From positions 20,618,645 through 20,682,644 of the forward strand of contig OX393552.1 in NCBI GenBank assembly GCA_947650365.1: a DNA stretch of 64,000 nucleotides, written 5' to 3'. Numbering within the stretch: the first letter of the stretch is position 1; the number at the start of each line of letters is the position of its first letter. The notes below the pieces were generated by a model. The model had not been told where the DNA came from, searched no databases, and saw only the letters and a list, made by a program, of their open reading frames with translations. Shown here piece by piece: positions 9,972 through 23,842 of the stretch. Origin of the DNA: Chamaelirium japonicum (taxonomy: Eukaryota > Streptophyta > Magnoliopsida > Liliales > Melanthiaceae). Position numbers and translations under genes: made by a program.

Positions 9972-12900
9972 TATATAATTTACTTAAGGTTGTCGGGTGT
10001 GGGTTCAAAAAATATATCGAGCTAATTTTGGCTTCCTAAATATAGGGAGTCTAGTAGATTTTCCAAAATTACAGAGGAATATTGCGAGGATCTTAGAGGG
10101 TGTTTTTGGGAGGTAATGACGAGGCATTAGAGGGTGTTTTGGAGGGGAATACTCGATTGTATATAATTTACTTAAGGTTGTCGGGTGGGGGTTAAAAAAA
10201 AATATAAAGCAGTTTTGGCTCCCTATATATAGGGAGTCTAGTAGCAATCCCAAAAATAGACAGCATATTGTGAGGCTTTTAGAGGGTGTTTTAGGGAGGA
10301 GTGCTCGCTTATATATAATTTACTTAAGTTTGTCAGGTGTGGGTTCAAATAAAATATAGAGCGGTCTAGGCTCCCTAAATATAGGGAGTCTAGTAGCAAT
10401 CCCAAAAATAAAAAGTATCTTGCAAGGCTCTTAGAGAGTATTTTAGGGAGAAGTGGTCGATTGTACATAATTTACATAAAGTTGTAGGGTGGGGGTTCAA
10501 AAAAAATATGGAGCAGTTTTGGCTTCTTAAATATAGGAAGTCTACTAGCAATCCCAAAAATAGAGAAGCATATTACGATGCTCTAAGAGGGTGTTTTTTG
10601 GAGGAGTGCTTGATTTATATATAATTTACTTATGATTTTAGGTTATTTTTTGGAGGCAATTGCGTGACTGTTAGGGGGTGCTTTTAGGAGGACTGCTCGA
10701 TTGTATATAATTTACTTAAGGTTATCGGGTGGGGGTTTAAAAAAATATGGAAAGGTTTTAGCTTCCTAAATATAGGGAGTCTAGTAGCAATCCAAAAAAT
10801 AGAGAGGAATATTGCGAGGCTCTTAGGGGTGTTTTAGGGAGGAGTGTTTGATTTATATATTATTTGTTTATGATTTTAGGGTATTTTTGGGAAGCAATGG
10901 TGAGGCTTTAAGAAAGTGTTTTTGGGAGGAGTGCTCGATCGTATAAAATATACTTATGGTTGTTGGGTGGGGATTTAAAAAAACTATAGAGCGATTTTGG
11001 CTACCTCAATATAGGGAGCCTAGTAGCAATCACAAAAATAGAGAGCATATTATGAGATTCTTAGAGGGTATTTTAGGGAGGTGTGCTCGATTGTATATAA
11101 TTTATTTATAGTTGTCGGGTGGGGGTTCAAAAAAAATATGGAACTATTTTGGCTCCCTAAATATAGGGATTCTAGTAGGAATCCCAAAAATAGAGAGCAT
11201 ATGGTGAGGATCTTAGAGGGTGTTTTAGAGAGGAGTACTCGATTGTATATATACTTAAGCTTATCGGGTGGGGGTTTATAAAAAATATGGATCGGTTTTG
11301 TCTCCCTAAATATAGGGAGTATAGTAGCAATCCCAAAAATAGAGAGGAATTTTACAAGGCACTTAGAGGGTATTTTAGGAAGGGGTGTTTAATTTATATA
11401 TAATTTACTTATGATTTTAGGGTGTTTTTGGGAGGCAATGGCGAGGCCCTTAGAGGGTGTTTTAGTGAGGAGTGCTCAATTGTATAAAATTTACGTAAGG
11501 TTGTCAGGTGGGGATTCAAAAAAAATATAGAGCAGTTTAGGCTACCTAAATATAGGGAGTCTATTAGCAATCCTAAAAATAAAAAGCATATTGTGAGGCT
11601 CTTAGAGGGTGTTTTAGGAAGGAGTGCTTGATTGTATATAATTTACATAAGGTTGTTGGGTGAGTGTTCAAAAAAAATATGGATCGGTTTTGGCTCACTA
11701 AATATAGGAAGTCTAGTGGCAATCCCAAAAATAGAAAGGTATATTGCGACGCTCTAAGATGGTGTTTTAGGAAGAAGTGCTTGATTTATATATAATTTAC
11801 TTATGATTTTAGGTTATTTTTGGGAGGCACCGGCGAGGCTGTTAGAGAATGTTTTTGGGAGAACTCTTAATTGTATATAATTTACTTAAGGTTGTCGGGT
11901 GGGGGTTCAAAAAAAATATGGAAAGGTTTTAGCTTCCTAAATATAGAGAGTCTAGTGGTAATCCTAAGAATAGAGAGGAATATTGTGAGGCTCTTAGAGG
12001 GTATTTTAGAAAGGAGTGTTTGATTTATATATAATTTACTTATGATTTTAGGGTATTTTTGGGAGGCAATGGTGAGGCTCTTAGAAGGTGTTTTTGGGAG
12101 GAATGCTCGATTGTATATAATATACTTAAGGTTGTCGGGTGGAAGTATAAAAAAAATATAGAGTGATTTTGGCTCCCTAAATATAGAGAGTCTAGTAGCA
12201 ATTCCAAAAATAGAGAGTATATTGCGAGGCTCTTAGACAGTGTTATAGGGAGGAGTGCCCGATTGTATATAATTTACTTAAGCTTGTCGGGTGGGGGTTC
12301 AAAAAAAATATAGAGCGATTTTGCCTCCCTAAATATAGGGAGTCTAGTAGCAATCCCAAAAATAGAGAGCATATTGTGAGGCTCTTAGAGGGTGTTTTCG
12401 GGAGGAGTGCTCGATTGTATATAATTTACTTAAGCTTGTCGGGTGGGGGTTCAAAAAAAATACGGAGTGGTTTTGGTTCCTAAATAAAGGGAGTCTAGTA
12501 GCAATCCCAAAATTAGAGAGGAATTTTACAAGGCTCTTAGAGGGTGTTTTAGGACGGAGTGTTTAATTTATATATAATTTAATCATGATTTTAGGGTGTT
12601 TTTAGGAGGCAATGGAGAAGCCCTTAAAGGTTGTTTTTAGGAGTAATGCTCGATTGTATATAATTTACTTAAGGTTGTTGGGTGAGGGTTTAAAAAAAAT
12701 ATGGAGTGATTTTGGCTCCCTAACTATAGAGAGTATAGTAGCAATCCCAAAAATAGAAAGCATATTGCGAGGCTTTTAGAGGGTGTTTTAGGGAGGAGTG
12801 ATCTATTATATATAATTTATTTAAGATTGTCGATTGGGTGTTAAAAAAAAATTTGGAGCGGTTTTGGCTTCCTAAATATAGGGAGTCTAGTAGCACTTCA

Positions 12901-15900
12901 AAAAATAGAGAGGAATATTGCAAAGTTCTTAAAGGGTGTTTTAGGGAGGATTGTTTGATTTATATATAATTTACTTATGATTTTATTGTATTTTTGGGAG
13001 GCAATGGCGAGGCTCTTAGTGGGTATTTTTAGGAGGAATGCTCGATTATATATAATTTTCTTAAGGTTGTCGGTTGGGGGTTTAAAAAAAATATGGTGCG
13101 GTTTTGGCTCCCTAAATATAGGGAGTCTAGTGGCAATCCCAAAAATAGAGAGCATATTGCGAGGCTCTTATATGGTGTTTTAGGGTGTAGTGCTCTATTG
13201 TTTATAATTTACTTAAGGTTGTCGGTTGGGGGTTTAAAAAAAATATGGTGCGGTTTTGGCTCCCTAAATATAGGGAGTCTAGTGGCAATCCCAAAATTAG
13301 AGAGCAAATTGCGAGGCTCTTAGATGGTGTTTTAGGGAGTAGTGCTCTATTGTTTATAATTTACTTAAGGTTATCGGGTGGGGGTTAAAAAAAAATATGG
13401 AGCGGTTTTGGCTTCCTAAATATAGGGAGTCTAGTAGCAATCTCAAAAATAGAGAGCATATTGTGAGGCTCTTAGAGGGTGTTTTAGAGAGGAGTGCTCG
13501 ATTGTATATATTTTACTTAAGGTTATCAGGTGGGGGTTCAAAAAAAATATGGAGCGGTTTTGGCTCCATAAATATAGGGAGTCTAGTAACAATCCCAAAA
13601 AATAGAGAGACATATTGTGATGCTCTTAGAGGGTGTTTTATGGAGGAGTGCTTTATTTATATCTAATTTACTTATGATTTTAGGGTATTTTTAGGAGGCA
13701 ATGGCGAGGCTCTTAGAGGGAGTTTTTGGGAGGATTACTCGATTGTATATAATTTACTTATGATTGTCTGGTGGGGGTTCAAAAAAAATATGAAGCGATT
13801 TTTGCTATCTAAATATAGGGAATCTAGTAGCAATCCCAAAAATAGAAAGCATATTGCAAGGCTATTAGAGGGTGTTTTAAGGAGGAGTGCTCCATTGTAT
13901 ATAATTTACTAAAGGTTATCGAGTGGGGGTTCAAATAAAATATAGAGCAATTTTGACTCCATAAATATAGCGAGTCTAGTAGCAATCCCAAAAATAGAAA
14001 GTATATTACAAGGCTCTTAGAGGGTGTTTTTGGGAGCAGTGCTCGATTGTATATAATTAACTGAAGGTTGTCGGGTGGGGGTTCAAAAAAAATATGGAGC
14101 GGTTTTGACTCCTTAAATATAGGGATTTTAGTAGCAATCCTAAAAATAGATAGCATATTGCGAGGCTCTTATAGGGTGTTTTAAGAAGGAGTACTCGATT
14201 GTATATAATTTATTAAAGGTTGTCAGGTGGAGATTCTAAAAAAATTTAGAGTGGTATTGGCTCCCTAAATATAAGGAGTCTACTAACAATCCCAAAAATT
14301 GAGAGCAATTGCGAGGCTCTTAGAGGGTATTTTTGGGAGGAGTGCTCGATTGTATATAATTTACTTACTGTTGTTGGGTGGGGTTTCAAAAAAAATATGG
14401 ATTGGTTTTTGCTCCCTAAATATAGGGAGTCTAGTAGCAATCCCAAAAATAGAGACATATTGCGATGCTCTTAAAGGGTGTTTTAGGGAGGAGTGCTTGA
14501 TTTATATATAATTTTCTTATAATTTTAGGGTATTTTTGGGAGGCAATGGTGAGGCTCTTCGAGGGTGTTTTTGGGAGGAATTCTCGATTTTATATAATTT
14601 ACTTGAGGTTGTCGAGTGGGGGTTCAAAAAAAATATAGAGCGGTTTTGGCTCACTAAATATAGGGAGTTTAGTAGCAATCACAAAAATAGAGAGCATATT
14701 GCGAAGCTCTTAGAGGGTGCTTTAGAGAGGAGTGCTTGATTGTATATAATTTACTTAAGGTTATCGGGTTGGGTTTCAAAAAAAATATCGAGAGGTTTTC
14801 ACTCCCTAAATATAGGTAGTCTAGTAGTAATCCCAAAAATAGAGAAACATATTGTGATTCTCTTAGAGGGTGTTTTAGTGAGGAATGCTTGATTTATATA
14901 TAATTAACTTATGATTTTAGGGTATTTTTGGGAGGCAATGACGAGGCTCTTAGAGAGTATTTTTGGAAGGAATGCTCAATTGTATATAATTTACTTAAGA
15001 TTATCGGGTGGGGGTTCAAAAAAAATATGGATCGGTTTTGGCTCCATAAATATACGGAGTTTAGTAGCAATCCCAAAAATAGAGAGCAAATAGCGTGGCT
15101 CTTAGAGGGTGTTTTAGTGAGGAGTGTTCGATTATATATAATTTACTAAAGGTTGTCTGGTGGGGATTCAAAAAAAATATAGAGTAGTTTTGGCTCCCTA
15201 AATATCTGGAGTCTAGAAACAATCCCAAAAATTAAGTGTATATTGCGAGGCTCTTAGAGGGTATTTTAGGGAGGAGTGCTCGGTTGTATATAATTTACTT
15301 ACTGTTGTCGGGTGGGGGTTCAAAAAAAATACGGAGCGCTTTTGGCTCCCTAAATATAAGGAGTCTAGTAGCAATACCAAAAATAGAGAGGCATATGCGA
15401 TGCTCTAAGTGGGTGTTTTTCAGAGGACTGCTGGATTTATATATAATTTACTTATGATTTTAGGTTATTTTTTGTAGGCAATGGCGAGGCTGTTAGAGGA
15501 TGTTTTTGGGAGGACTGCTCGATTGTATATAATTTACTTAAGGTTGTCGAGTGGGGGTTCAAAAAAAATATTGAAAGGTTTTATCTTCCTAAATATAGGG
15601 AGTCTAGTAGCAATCCCAAAAATAGAGAAGAATATTGCGAGGCTCTTATAGGGTGTTTTAGGAAGGAGTGTTTGATTTATATATAATTTACTTATGATTT
15701 TAGGGTGTTTTTAGGAAGCAATGGTGAGGCTTTAAGAAGGTGTTTTTGGGATGAGTGCTCGATTGTATATAATATACTTAAGGTTATTGGGTGGGGATTT
15801 AAAATAAATAGTGAGTGATTTTGGCTACCTAAATATAGGGAGTCTAGTAGCAATCACAAAAATAGAGAGCATATTACGAGGCTCTTAGAGGGTTTTTTTG

Positions 15901-18839
15901 GGAGGAGTGCCCGATAGTATAAAATTTACTTAAGGTTGTCGAGTGGGGGTTCAAAAAAAATATGGAGCGATTTAGGCTCCCTAAATATAGGGAGTCTAGT
16001 AGAAATCCCAAAAATAGAGAGCATATTATGAGGATCTCAGAGGGTGTTTTAGGGAGGAGTGCTCGATTGTATATAATTTACTTAAGCTTGTCGGGTGAGG
16101 GTTCAAAAAAATTATGGAGCGGTTTTACCTCCCTAAATATAGGGAGTCTAGTAGCAATCCCAAAAATATAGAGTAATTTTGTAGGCTCTTAGAGGGTATT
16201 TTAGGAAGGAGTATTTAATTTATATATTATTTACTTATGATTTTAGGGTATTTTTAGGAGGCAATGGAGTGGCCCTTAGAGGATGTTTTTAGGAGTAATG
16301 CTCGATTGTATACAATTTACTTAAGGTTGTTTGGTGGGGGTTTAAAAAAAATATAGAGTGGTTTTGGCTCCCTAAATATAGGGAGACTAGTAGTAATCCC
16401 AAAAATAGAAACCATATTGCGAGGCTCTTAGAGTGTATTTTAGGAAGGAGCGATCTTTTGTATATAATTTACTTAAGGTTATTGTCTAGGGGTTCAAAAA
16501 AAATTTGGAGCGGTTTTGGATCCCTAAATATAGGGAGTCTAGTAGCACTCCCAAAAATAGAGTGGAATATTGTGAAGTTCTTAAAGGGTGTTTTAGGAAG
16601 GATTGTTTGATTTATATATAATTTACTTATGATTTTAGCATATTTTTGGGAAGTAATGGCGAGGCTCTTAGAGGGTATTTTTGGGAGGAACGCTCGATTG
16701 TATATAATTTACTTAAGGTTGTCGGTTTGGTATTTAAAAAAAATATGGTGCGGTTTTGGCTCCATAAATATAGTGAGTCCAGTGAAAATCCCAAAAATAG
16801 AGAGCATATTGCGAGGCTCTTAGATGGTGTTTTAGGGAGTAGTGCTCTATTGTTTATAATTTACTTAAGATTGTTGGGTGGTTTTCAAAAAAAATATGGG
16901 TTGGTTTTGGCTCCCTAAATATAGGGTGTCTAGTAGCAATATCAAAAATAGAGAGCATATTGCGAGGCTCTTAGAGGGCGTTTTAGAGAGGAGTGCTCGA
17001 CTGTATATATCTTAATTTTTTATCGTGGGGATTAAAAAAAATATGGAGCAGTTTTGGCTCCCTAAATATAGGGAGTCTAGTAGCAATCCCAAAAATAGAG
17101 AGACATATTGTGATGCTCTTAGAGGGTGTTTTAGGGAGGAATGCTTGATTTATATACAATTTAACTAATATTTTAGTGTATTTTTGGGAGGCAATGGCAA
17201 GGCTCTTAGACAAAGTTTTTGGAGGAATGGTCGATTGTATATAATTTTCTTAAGGTTGTCGTGTGGGGGTTCAAAAATAATATGAAGCGATTTTGGCTAC
17301 CTAAATATAGGGATTCTAGTAGCAATCCTAAAAATAGAGAGCATATTACGAGGCTCTTAGAGGGTATTTTAAGAAGGAGTGCTCGATTGTATATAATTTA
17401 CAAAAGGTTATCGGGTGGGGTTTCAAAAAATATATGGAGCGATTTTAGCTCCATAATTATAGGGAGTCTAGTAGCAATCCCAAAAATAGAAAGTATATTG
17501 CGAGCCTTTTAAAGGGTGTTTTAGGGAGGAGTGCTCGACTATATATAATTTACTAAAGGTTATCGGGTGGGGGTTCAAAAAAAATATAGAGCGATTTTGA
17601 CTTCCTAAATATAGGGAGTCTAGTAGCAATCCTAAAAATAGAGAGGAATATTACGAGGCTCTTAGAGGGTGTTTTAGGGAGGAGTGTTTAATTTATATAT
17701 CATTTACTGATGACTTTAAAGGGTGTTTTCGGGAGGAGTACTTGATTTATATATAATTTACTTATAATTTTAGGGTATTTTAGGGAGGTAATGGCGACAC
17801 TCTTAGAGGGTGTTTTTGGGAGAAATACTCGATTGTATGAAATTTACTTAAGGTTATCGGGTGGGGGTTCAAAAAAATTATGGAGTGGTTTTAGCTCTCT
17901 AAATATAGGGAGTCTAGTAGCAATCCCAAAAATAGAGAGCATATTGCGAGGCTCTTAGAGGGTGTTTTAGGGAGGAGTGCTCGATTGTATATAATTTACT
18001 TAAGGTTGTCGGGTGGGGGTTTAAAAAAAATATAGAGGGGTTTTGGCTCTCTAAATATAGGTAATCTAGTAGCAATCCCAAAAATAGAGAGGCATATTGC
18101 GATGCTCTTAGAGGGTGTTATAGGGAGGAGTGCTTGATTTGTATATAATTTACTTATGATTTAAGGGTTTTTTTGTGAGGCAATGACGAGGCTCTAAGAG
18201 AGTGTTTTTAGGAGAATTGCTTAATTGTATATAATTTACTTAAGGTTTTCGGGTGGGGGTTCAAAAAAAATATGGATCGATTTTGGCACCCTAAATATAG
18301 GGAGTTTAGTAGCAATCAGAAAACTGGAGAGCATAATGCGAGGCTCTTAGAGGGTGTTTTAGTGAGGAGTGGTTGATTATATATAATTTACTAAAGGTTA
18401 TCAGGTATTGGTTCAAAAAAAATATAGAGCGATTTTGGCTCCCTAAATATAGGGAGTCTAGTAACAATCCCAAAAATTGAGTGCATATTGCGAGGCTCTT
18501 AGAGGGTGTTTTTGGGAGGAGTGCTCGATTGTATATAATTTACTTACTGTTGTCGGGTGGGGGTTAAAAAAAAATATAGAGCGGTTTTGTCTCGTTAAAT
18601 ATTGGGAAATTAGTAGCAATCCCAAAAATAGAGAGCATATTGCGAGGCTCTTAGAGGGTGTTTTAGGGAGGAGTGCTTGATTGTACATAATTTACATAAG
18701 GTTGTAGGGTAGGGGTTCAAAAAAAATATAGTGCAGTTTTGGCTCCCTAAATATAGGGAGTCTAGTAGTAATCCTAAAAATAGAGAGACATATTGCGATG
18801 CTCTAAATGAGTGTTTTTCATAGGAGTGCTTGATTTATA

Positions 18840-19199
18840 TATAATTTACTTATAATTTTAGGTTATTTTTTTGAGGCAATGGCGAGGCTGTTAGAGGGTG
18901 TTTTTGGGAGGACTGCTCGATTGTATATAATTTACTTAAGGTTGTCGGGTAGGGGTTCAAAAAAAATATGTAAAGGTTTTAGCTTCCTAAATATAGGGAG
19001 TCTAGTAGCATTCCCAAAATATAATTTACTTATGATTTTAGGTTATTTTTTCAAGGCAATGGCGAGGCTGTTAGAGGGTGTTTTTGGGAGGACTGCTCGA
19101 TTGTATATAATTTACTTAAGGTTGTCGAGTAGGGGTTCAAAAAAAATATGTAAAGGTTTTAGCTTCCTAAATATAGAGAGTCTAGTAGCATTCCCAAAA
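18840..19199 (+). repeat. Recent 180-bp out-of-register tandem duplication
   Basis: 18840-19019 and 19020-19199 are offset by exactly 180 bp and differ at only about five positions, far fewer than ordinary neighbours. The novel junction TTCCCAAAA/TATAATTTAC skips the usual GAGAGCATATTGCGAGG to CGATT part of a monomer. This is a young unequal-exchange or slippage event. Confidence 0.88.
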
Positions 19200-20062
19200 A
19201 TAGAGAGAAATATTACGAGGCTCTTATAGGGTGTTTTAGGGAGGAGTGTTTGATTTATATATAATTTACTTATGATTTTAGGGTATTTTTGGGAAGCAAT
19301 GGTGAGGCTTTAAGAGGGTGTTTTGTGGAGGAGTGCTCGATTGTATATAATATACTTAAGGATATCGGGTGGGGGTTTAAAAAAATTATAGTGCGATTTT
19401 GGCTACCTAAATATAGGGAGTCTAGTAGCAATCACAAAAATAGAGATCATATTACTAGACTCTTAGAGTGTGTTTTAGGGAGGAGTACTCGATAGTATAT
19501 AATTTACTTAAGGTTGTCGGGTGGGGGTTCAAAAAAAATATGGAGCAATTTTGGCTCCCTAAATATAGGGATTCTAGTAGTAATTCCAAAAATAGAGAGC
19601 ATATTGCGAGGTCCTTAGAGGGCGCTTTTGGGAGGAGTGCTCGATTGTATATAATTTACATAAGGTTATCGGGTGGGGGTTCAAAAAAAATATAGAGCGG
19701 TTTAGGTTCCCTAAATATAGGGAGTCAAGTAGCAATCCCAAAAATAGAAAGCATATTGCGAGGCTCTTAGATGGTGTTTTAGGAAGGAGTGCTCGATTAT
19801 ATATAATTTACTTTAGGTTGTCGGGTGGGGGTTCAAAAAAAATATGGATCGGTTTTGGCTCACTAAATATTGGGAGTCTAGTAGCAATCCCAAAAATAGA
19901 GAGGCATATTGCGATGCTCTAAGAGGGTGTTTTAGGGAGGAGTTCTTGATTAATATATAATTTACTTATGATTTTAGGTTATTTTTGGGAGACAATGGCG
20001 AGTCTGTTAGAGGGTGTTTTTGGTAGAACTGCTCGATTATATATAATTTACTTAATGTTTTC

Positions 20063-20074
20063 GGGGGGGGGGGG
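20063..20074 (+). repeat. G12 homopolymer
   Basis: The G5 block of the monomer (GGGTGGGGGTTC) is expanded to twelve uninterrupted Gs followed by ATTC. It is either slippage or a sequencing/assembly homopolymer error. Confidence 0.7.
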
Positions 20075-21900
20075 ATTCAAAAAAAATATAAAAAGGTTTT
20101 AGTTTCCTAAATATATGGAGTCTAGTGGCAATTCTAAGAATAGAGAGGAATATTGTAAGGCTCTTAGAGGGTATTTTATGGAGGAGTGTTTGATTTATAT
20201 ATAATTTACTTCTGATTTTAAGCTATTTTTGGGAGGCAATGGTGAGGCTCTTAGAGGGTATTTTTGGGAGGAATACTCGATTGTATATAATATACTTAAG
20301 ATTATCGGGTGTGGATTTTAAAAAAATATAGAGTGATTTTGGCTTCCTAAATATAGGGAGTCTAGTAGCAATCCTAAAAATAGAGAGCATATTGCGATGT
20401 TCTTAGAGGGTGTTATAGGAAGGAGTGCCCGATTGTATATTATTTACTTAAGGTTGTTGCGTGGGGGTTCAAAAAAAATATGGAGCGATTTTGGCTTTCT
20501 AAATATAGGGAGTCTAGTAGCAATCCCAAAAATAGAGAGCATATTGTGTGGCTCTTAGAGGATGTTTTAGGGAGGAATGCTCGATTGTATATAATTTACT
20601 TAAGCTTGTCGGGTGGGGGTTCAAAAAAAATATGAAGCGATTTTAGCTCCCTAAATATAGGGAGTCTAATAGCAATCCCAAAAATAGAGAGGAATTTTGC
20701 GAGGCTCTTAGAGGGTGTTTTAGGAAGTAGTGTTTAATTTATATATAATTTACTTAAGATTTTAGGGTGTTTTTAGGAGGCAATGGAGAGACCCTTAGAG
20801 GATGTTTTTAGGAGTAATGCTAGATTGTATATAATTTACTTAAGGTTGTCGGGTAGGGTTTTTAAAAAAATATGAAGCGGTTTTGGCTCCCTAAATATAG
20901 GGAGTCTAGTATCAATCCCAAAAATAGAAAGCATATTGCGAGACTCTTAGAGGGTGTTTTAGGGAGGAGTGATCTATTGTATATAATTTTCGTAAGGTTG
21001 TCGGCTGGGGGTTCAATAATAATTTGGTACGGTTTTGGCTCCCTAAATATAGGGAGTCTAGTAGCACTCCGAAAAATAGAGAGGAATATTACGAAGTTCT
21101 TAAAGGCTGTTTTAAAGAGGAGTGTTTGATTTATATATAATTTACTTATGATTTTAGGGTGTTTTTGGGAGGCAATGGTGAGGCTTTTAGAGGGTATTTT
21201 TGGAAGGAATGCTTGATTATATCTAATTTACATAAGGTTATCGGTTGGGGGTTTAAAAAAAATATAGTACAGTTTTGGCTCTTATATGTTGTTTTAGAGA
21301 GTAGTGTTCTATTGTTTATAATTTACTTATGGTTTTTGGGTGGGGGTTAAAAAAAAATATGGAGCATTTTGGCTCTCTAAATATAGGGAGTCTACTAGCA
21401 ATCTCAAAAATATAGAGCATATTGCGAGAGTCTTAGAGGGTGTTTTATAGAGGAGTCCTCGATTGCATATATTTAACTTAAGGTTGTCAGGTGGGGGTTC
21501 AAAAAAATATAGAGCGGTTTTGACTCCCTAAATATAGGGAGTCTAGTAGCAATCCCAAAAATATAGAGACATATTGTGATGCTCTTAGAGGGTATTTAAG
21601 GGAGGAGTGCTTGATTTATATATAATTTACTTATGATTTTAGGGTAGTTTTGGGAGGGAAATGGCGAGGCTTTTAGAGGGAGTTTTTGGAAGGAATGCTC
21701 GATTGTATATAATTTACTTAAGGTTGTCGGGTGGGGGTTCAAAAAAAATATAAAGCAATTTTGGCTACCTAAATATAGGGAGCCTAGTAGCAATCCCAAA
21801 AATAGAGAGTATATTGCGAGGCTCTTAGAGTGTGTTTTAAGAAGGAGTGCTCGATTGTATATAATTTACTAAAGGTTTTCGGGTAGGGGTTAAAAAAAAA

Positions 21901-21960
21901 TATGTAGAGATTTTGGCAATCCCAAAAAAATATGTAGAGATTTTGGCTACCTAAATATAG
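21901..21960 (+). repeat. 30-bp micro-duplication inside a monomer
   Basis: TATGTAGAGATTTTGGC occurs at 21901-21917 and again at 21931-21947, linked by AATCCCAAAAAAA. One unit has been cut and partly duplicated, with AATCCC joining to the A-tract of the copy. Confidence 0.85.
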
Positions 21961-23834
21961 GGAGTCTAGTAGCAATCCCAAAAATAGAAAGTATATTGCA
22001 AAGCTCTTAGAGGGTGTTTTAGGGAGGAGTGCTCGACTGTATATATTTAACTAAAGGTTATCGGGTGGGGGTTCAAAAAAAATATGGAGCGGTTCTGACT
22101 CCCTAAATAAAGGGAGTATAGTAGCAATCCCAAAAATAGAGAGCATATTGCGAGGCTCTTAGATTGTGTTTTATGAAGGAGTGATCAATTGTATATAATT
22201 TGCTTAAGGTTGTTGGGTAGGGGTTCAAAAAAAATATAGAGCGGTTTTGGCTCTCTAAATATAGGGAGTCTAGTAGCAATTCCAAAAATATAGAGCATAT
22301 TGCGAGTTTCCTAGAGGGTGTTTTAGAGAGGAGTGCTCGATTGTAAATAATTTACTAAAGGTTGTCAGGTGGGGGTTCTAAAAAAATATAGAGTGGTTTT
22401 GGCTCCGTAAAAATAAGGAGTCTAGTAATAATCCCAAAAATTAAGAGTATATTACGAGGCTCTTAGATGGTATTTTAGGGAGGAGTGCTCGATTGCATAT
22501 AATTTAATTACTGTTGTTGGGTGGGGGTTCAAAAGAAATATGGAGAAGCTTTGGCTCCCTAAATATAGATAGTCTAGTAGCAATCCCAAAAATAGAGAGA
22601 CAGATTGCGATGCTCTTAGAGGGTGTTTTAAGGAGGAGTGCTTGATTTATATTTAATTTACTTATGATTTTAGGGTGTTTTTAGGAGGCAATGGTTAGAC
22701 TCTTAGAGAGTATTTCTGGGAGGAATGCTCAATTGTATTCAATTTACTTAAGGTTATCGGGTGGGGATTTAAAAAAAATATGGATCGGTTTTGGTTACTT
22801 AAATATAGGGAGTTTACTAGCAATCCCAAAAATAAAGAGCATATTGCGAGACTCTTAAAGGGTGTTTTAGTGAGGGCTGCTCGGTTATATATAATTTACA
22901 AAAGGTGTTCCGTTGGGGGTTAAAAAAAATATAGAGCTATTTTGGCTCCCTAAATACAGGGAGTCTAGTAACAGTCCAAAAAATTGAGTGCATGTTGCGA
23001 GGCTCTTTGAGGGTATTTTAGGGAGGAGTGCTCGATTGTATATAATTTACTTACTGTTATCGGGTGGGGGTTCAAAAAAAATATGGAGCAGTTTTGGCTC
23101 CGTAAATAGTGGGAGTCTAGTAGCAATCCCAAAAATAGAGAGCATATTACGATCACTTAGAGGGTATTTTATGGAGAAGTGCTAGATTGTATATAATTTA
23201 CTTACGGTTGTAGGGTGGGGGTTCAAAAAAAATATTGAGCGGTTTTGGCTCCTTAAATATAGGGAGTCTAGTAGCAATCCCAAAAATAGAGAGGCAAATT
23301 GCGATGCTCTAAGAGGGTGTTTTTTGGAAGAATGCTTGATTTATATATAATTTACTTATGATTTTAGGTTATTTTTTGGAGGCAGTGGCGAGGCTGTTAG
23401 AGGGTATTTTTAAGAGGACTGGTCGATTATATATAATTTACTTAAGGTTGTCGGGTGGGGGTTCAAAAAAAATATGGAAAGGTTTTAGTTTCCTAAATAA
23501 AGGGAGTCTAGTCGCAATCCCAAAAATTGAGAGGAATATTGTGAGGTTCTTAGAGGGTGTTTTAGGGAGGAGTGTTTGATTTATATATACTATACTTATG
23601 ATTTTTGGGTGTTTTTGGAAAGCAATAGTGAGACTTTAAAAGGGTATTTTTAGGAGAAGTACTCAATTATATATAATATACTTAAGGTTATCTAGTGGGG
23701 GTTTAAAAAATTTAGAGTGATTTTGGCTACCAAAATATAGGGAGTCGAGTAGCAATCATAAAAATAGAGAGCATATTACGAGGCTCTTAGAGGGTGTTTT
23801 AGGAAGGAGTGCTTGATTATATATAATTTACTTA

Positions 23835-23842
23835 ACCCAAGA
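23835..23842 (+). repeat. Internally deleted monomer
   Basis: TTTACTTAA is fused directly to CCCAAGAATAGAGAGG. About half of an L unit, including the G-block, A-tract and dyad, is missing. Comparable scars are seen near 28424-28436, 31188-31200, 31257-31262, 36605-36612, 39174, 48006, 57400 and 60315. Confidence 0.8.

Noticed and set aside
20063..20074. G12 run as a G-quadruplex site
   Set aside because: A single homopolymer copy not shared by other monomers; slippage or a sequencing error is the simpler explanation.
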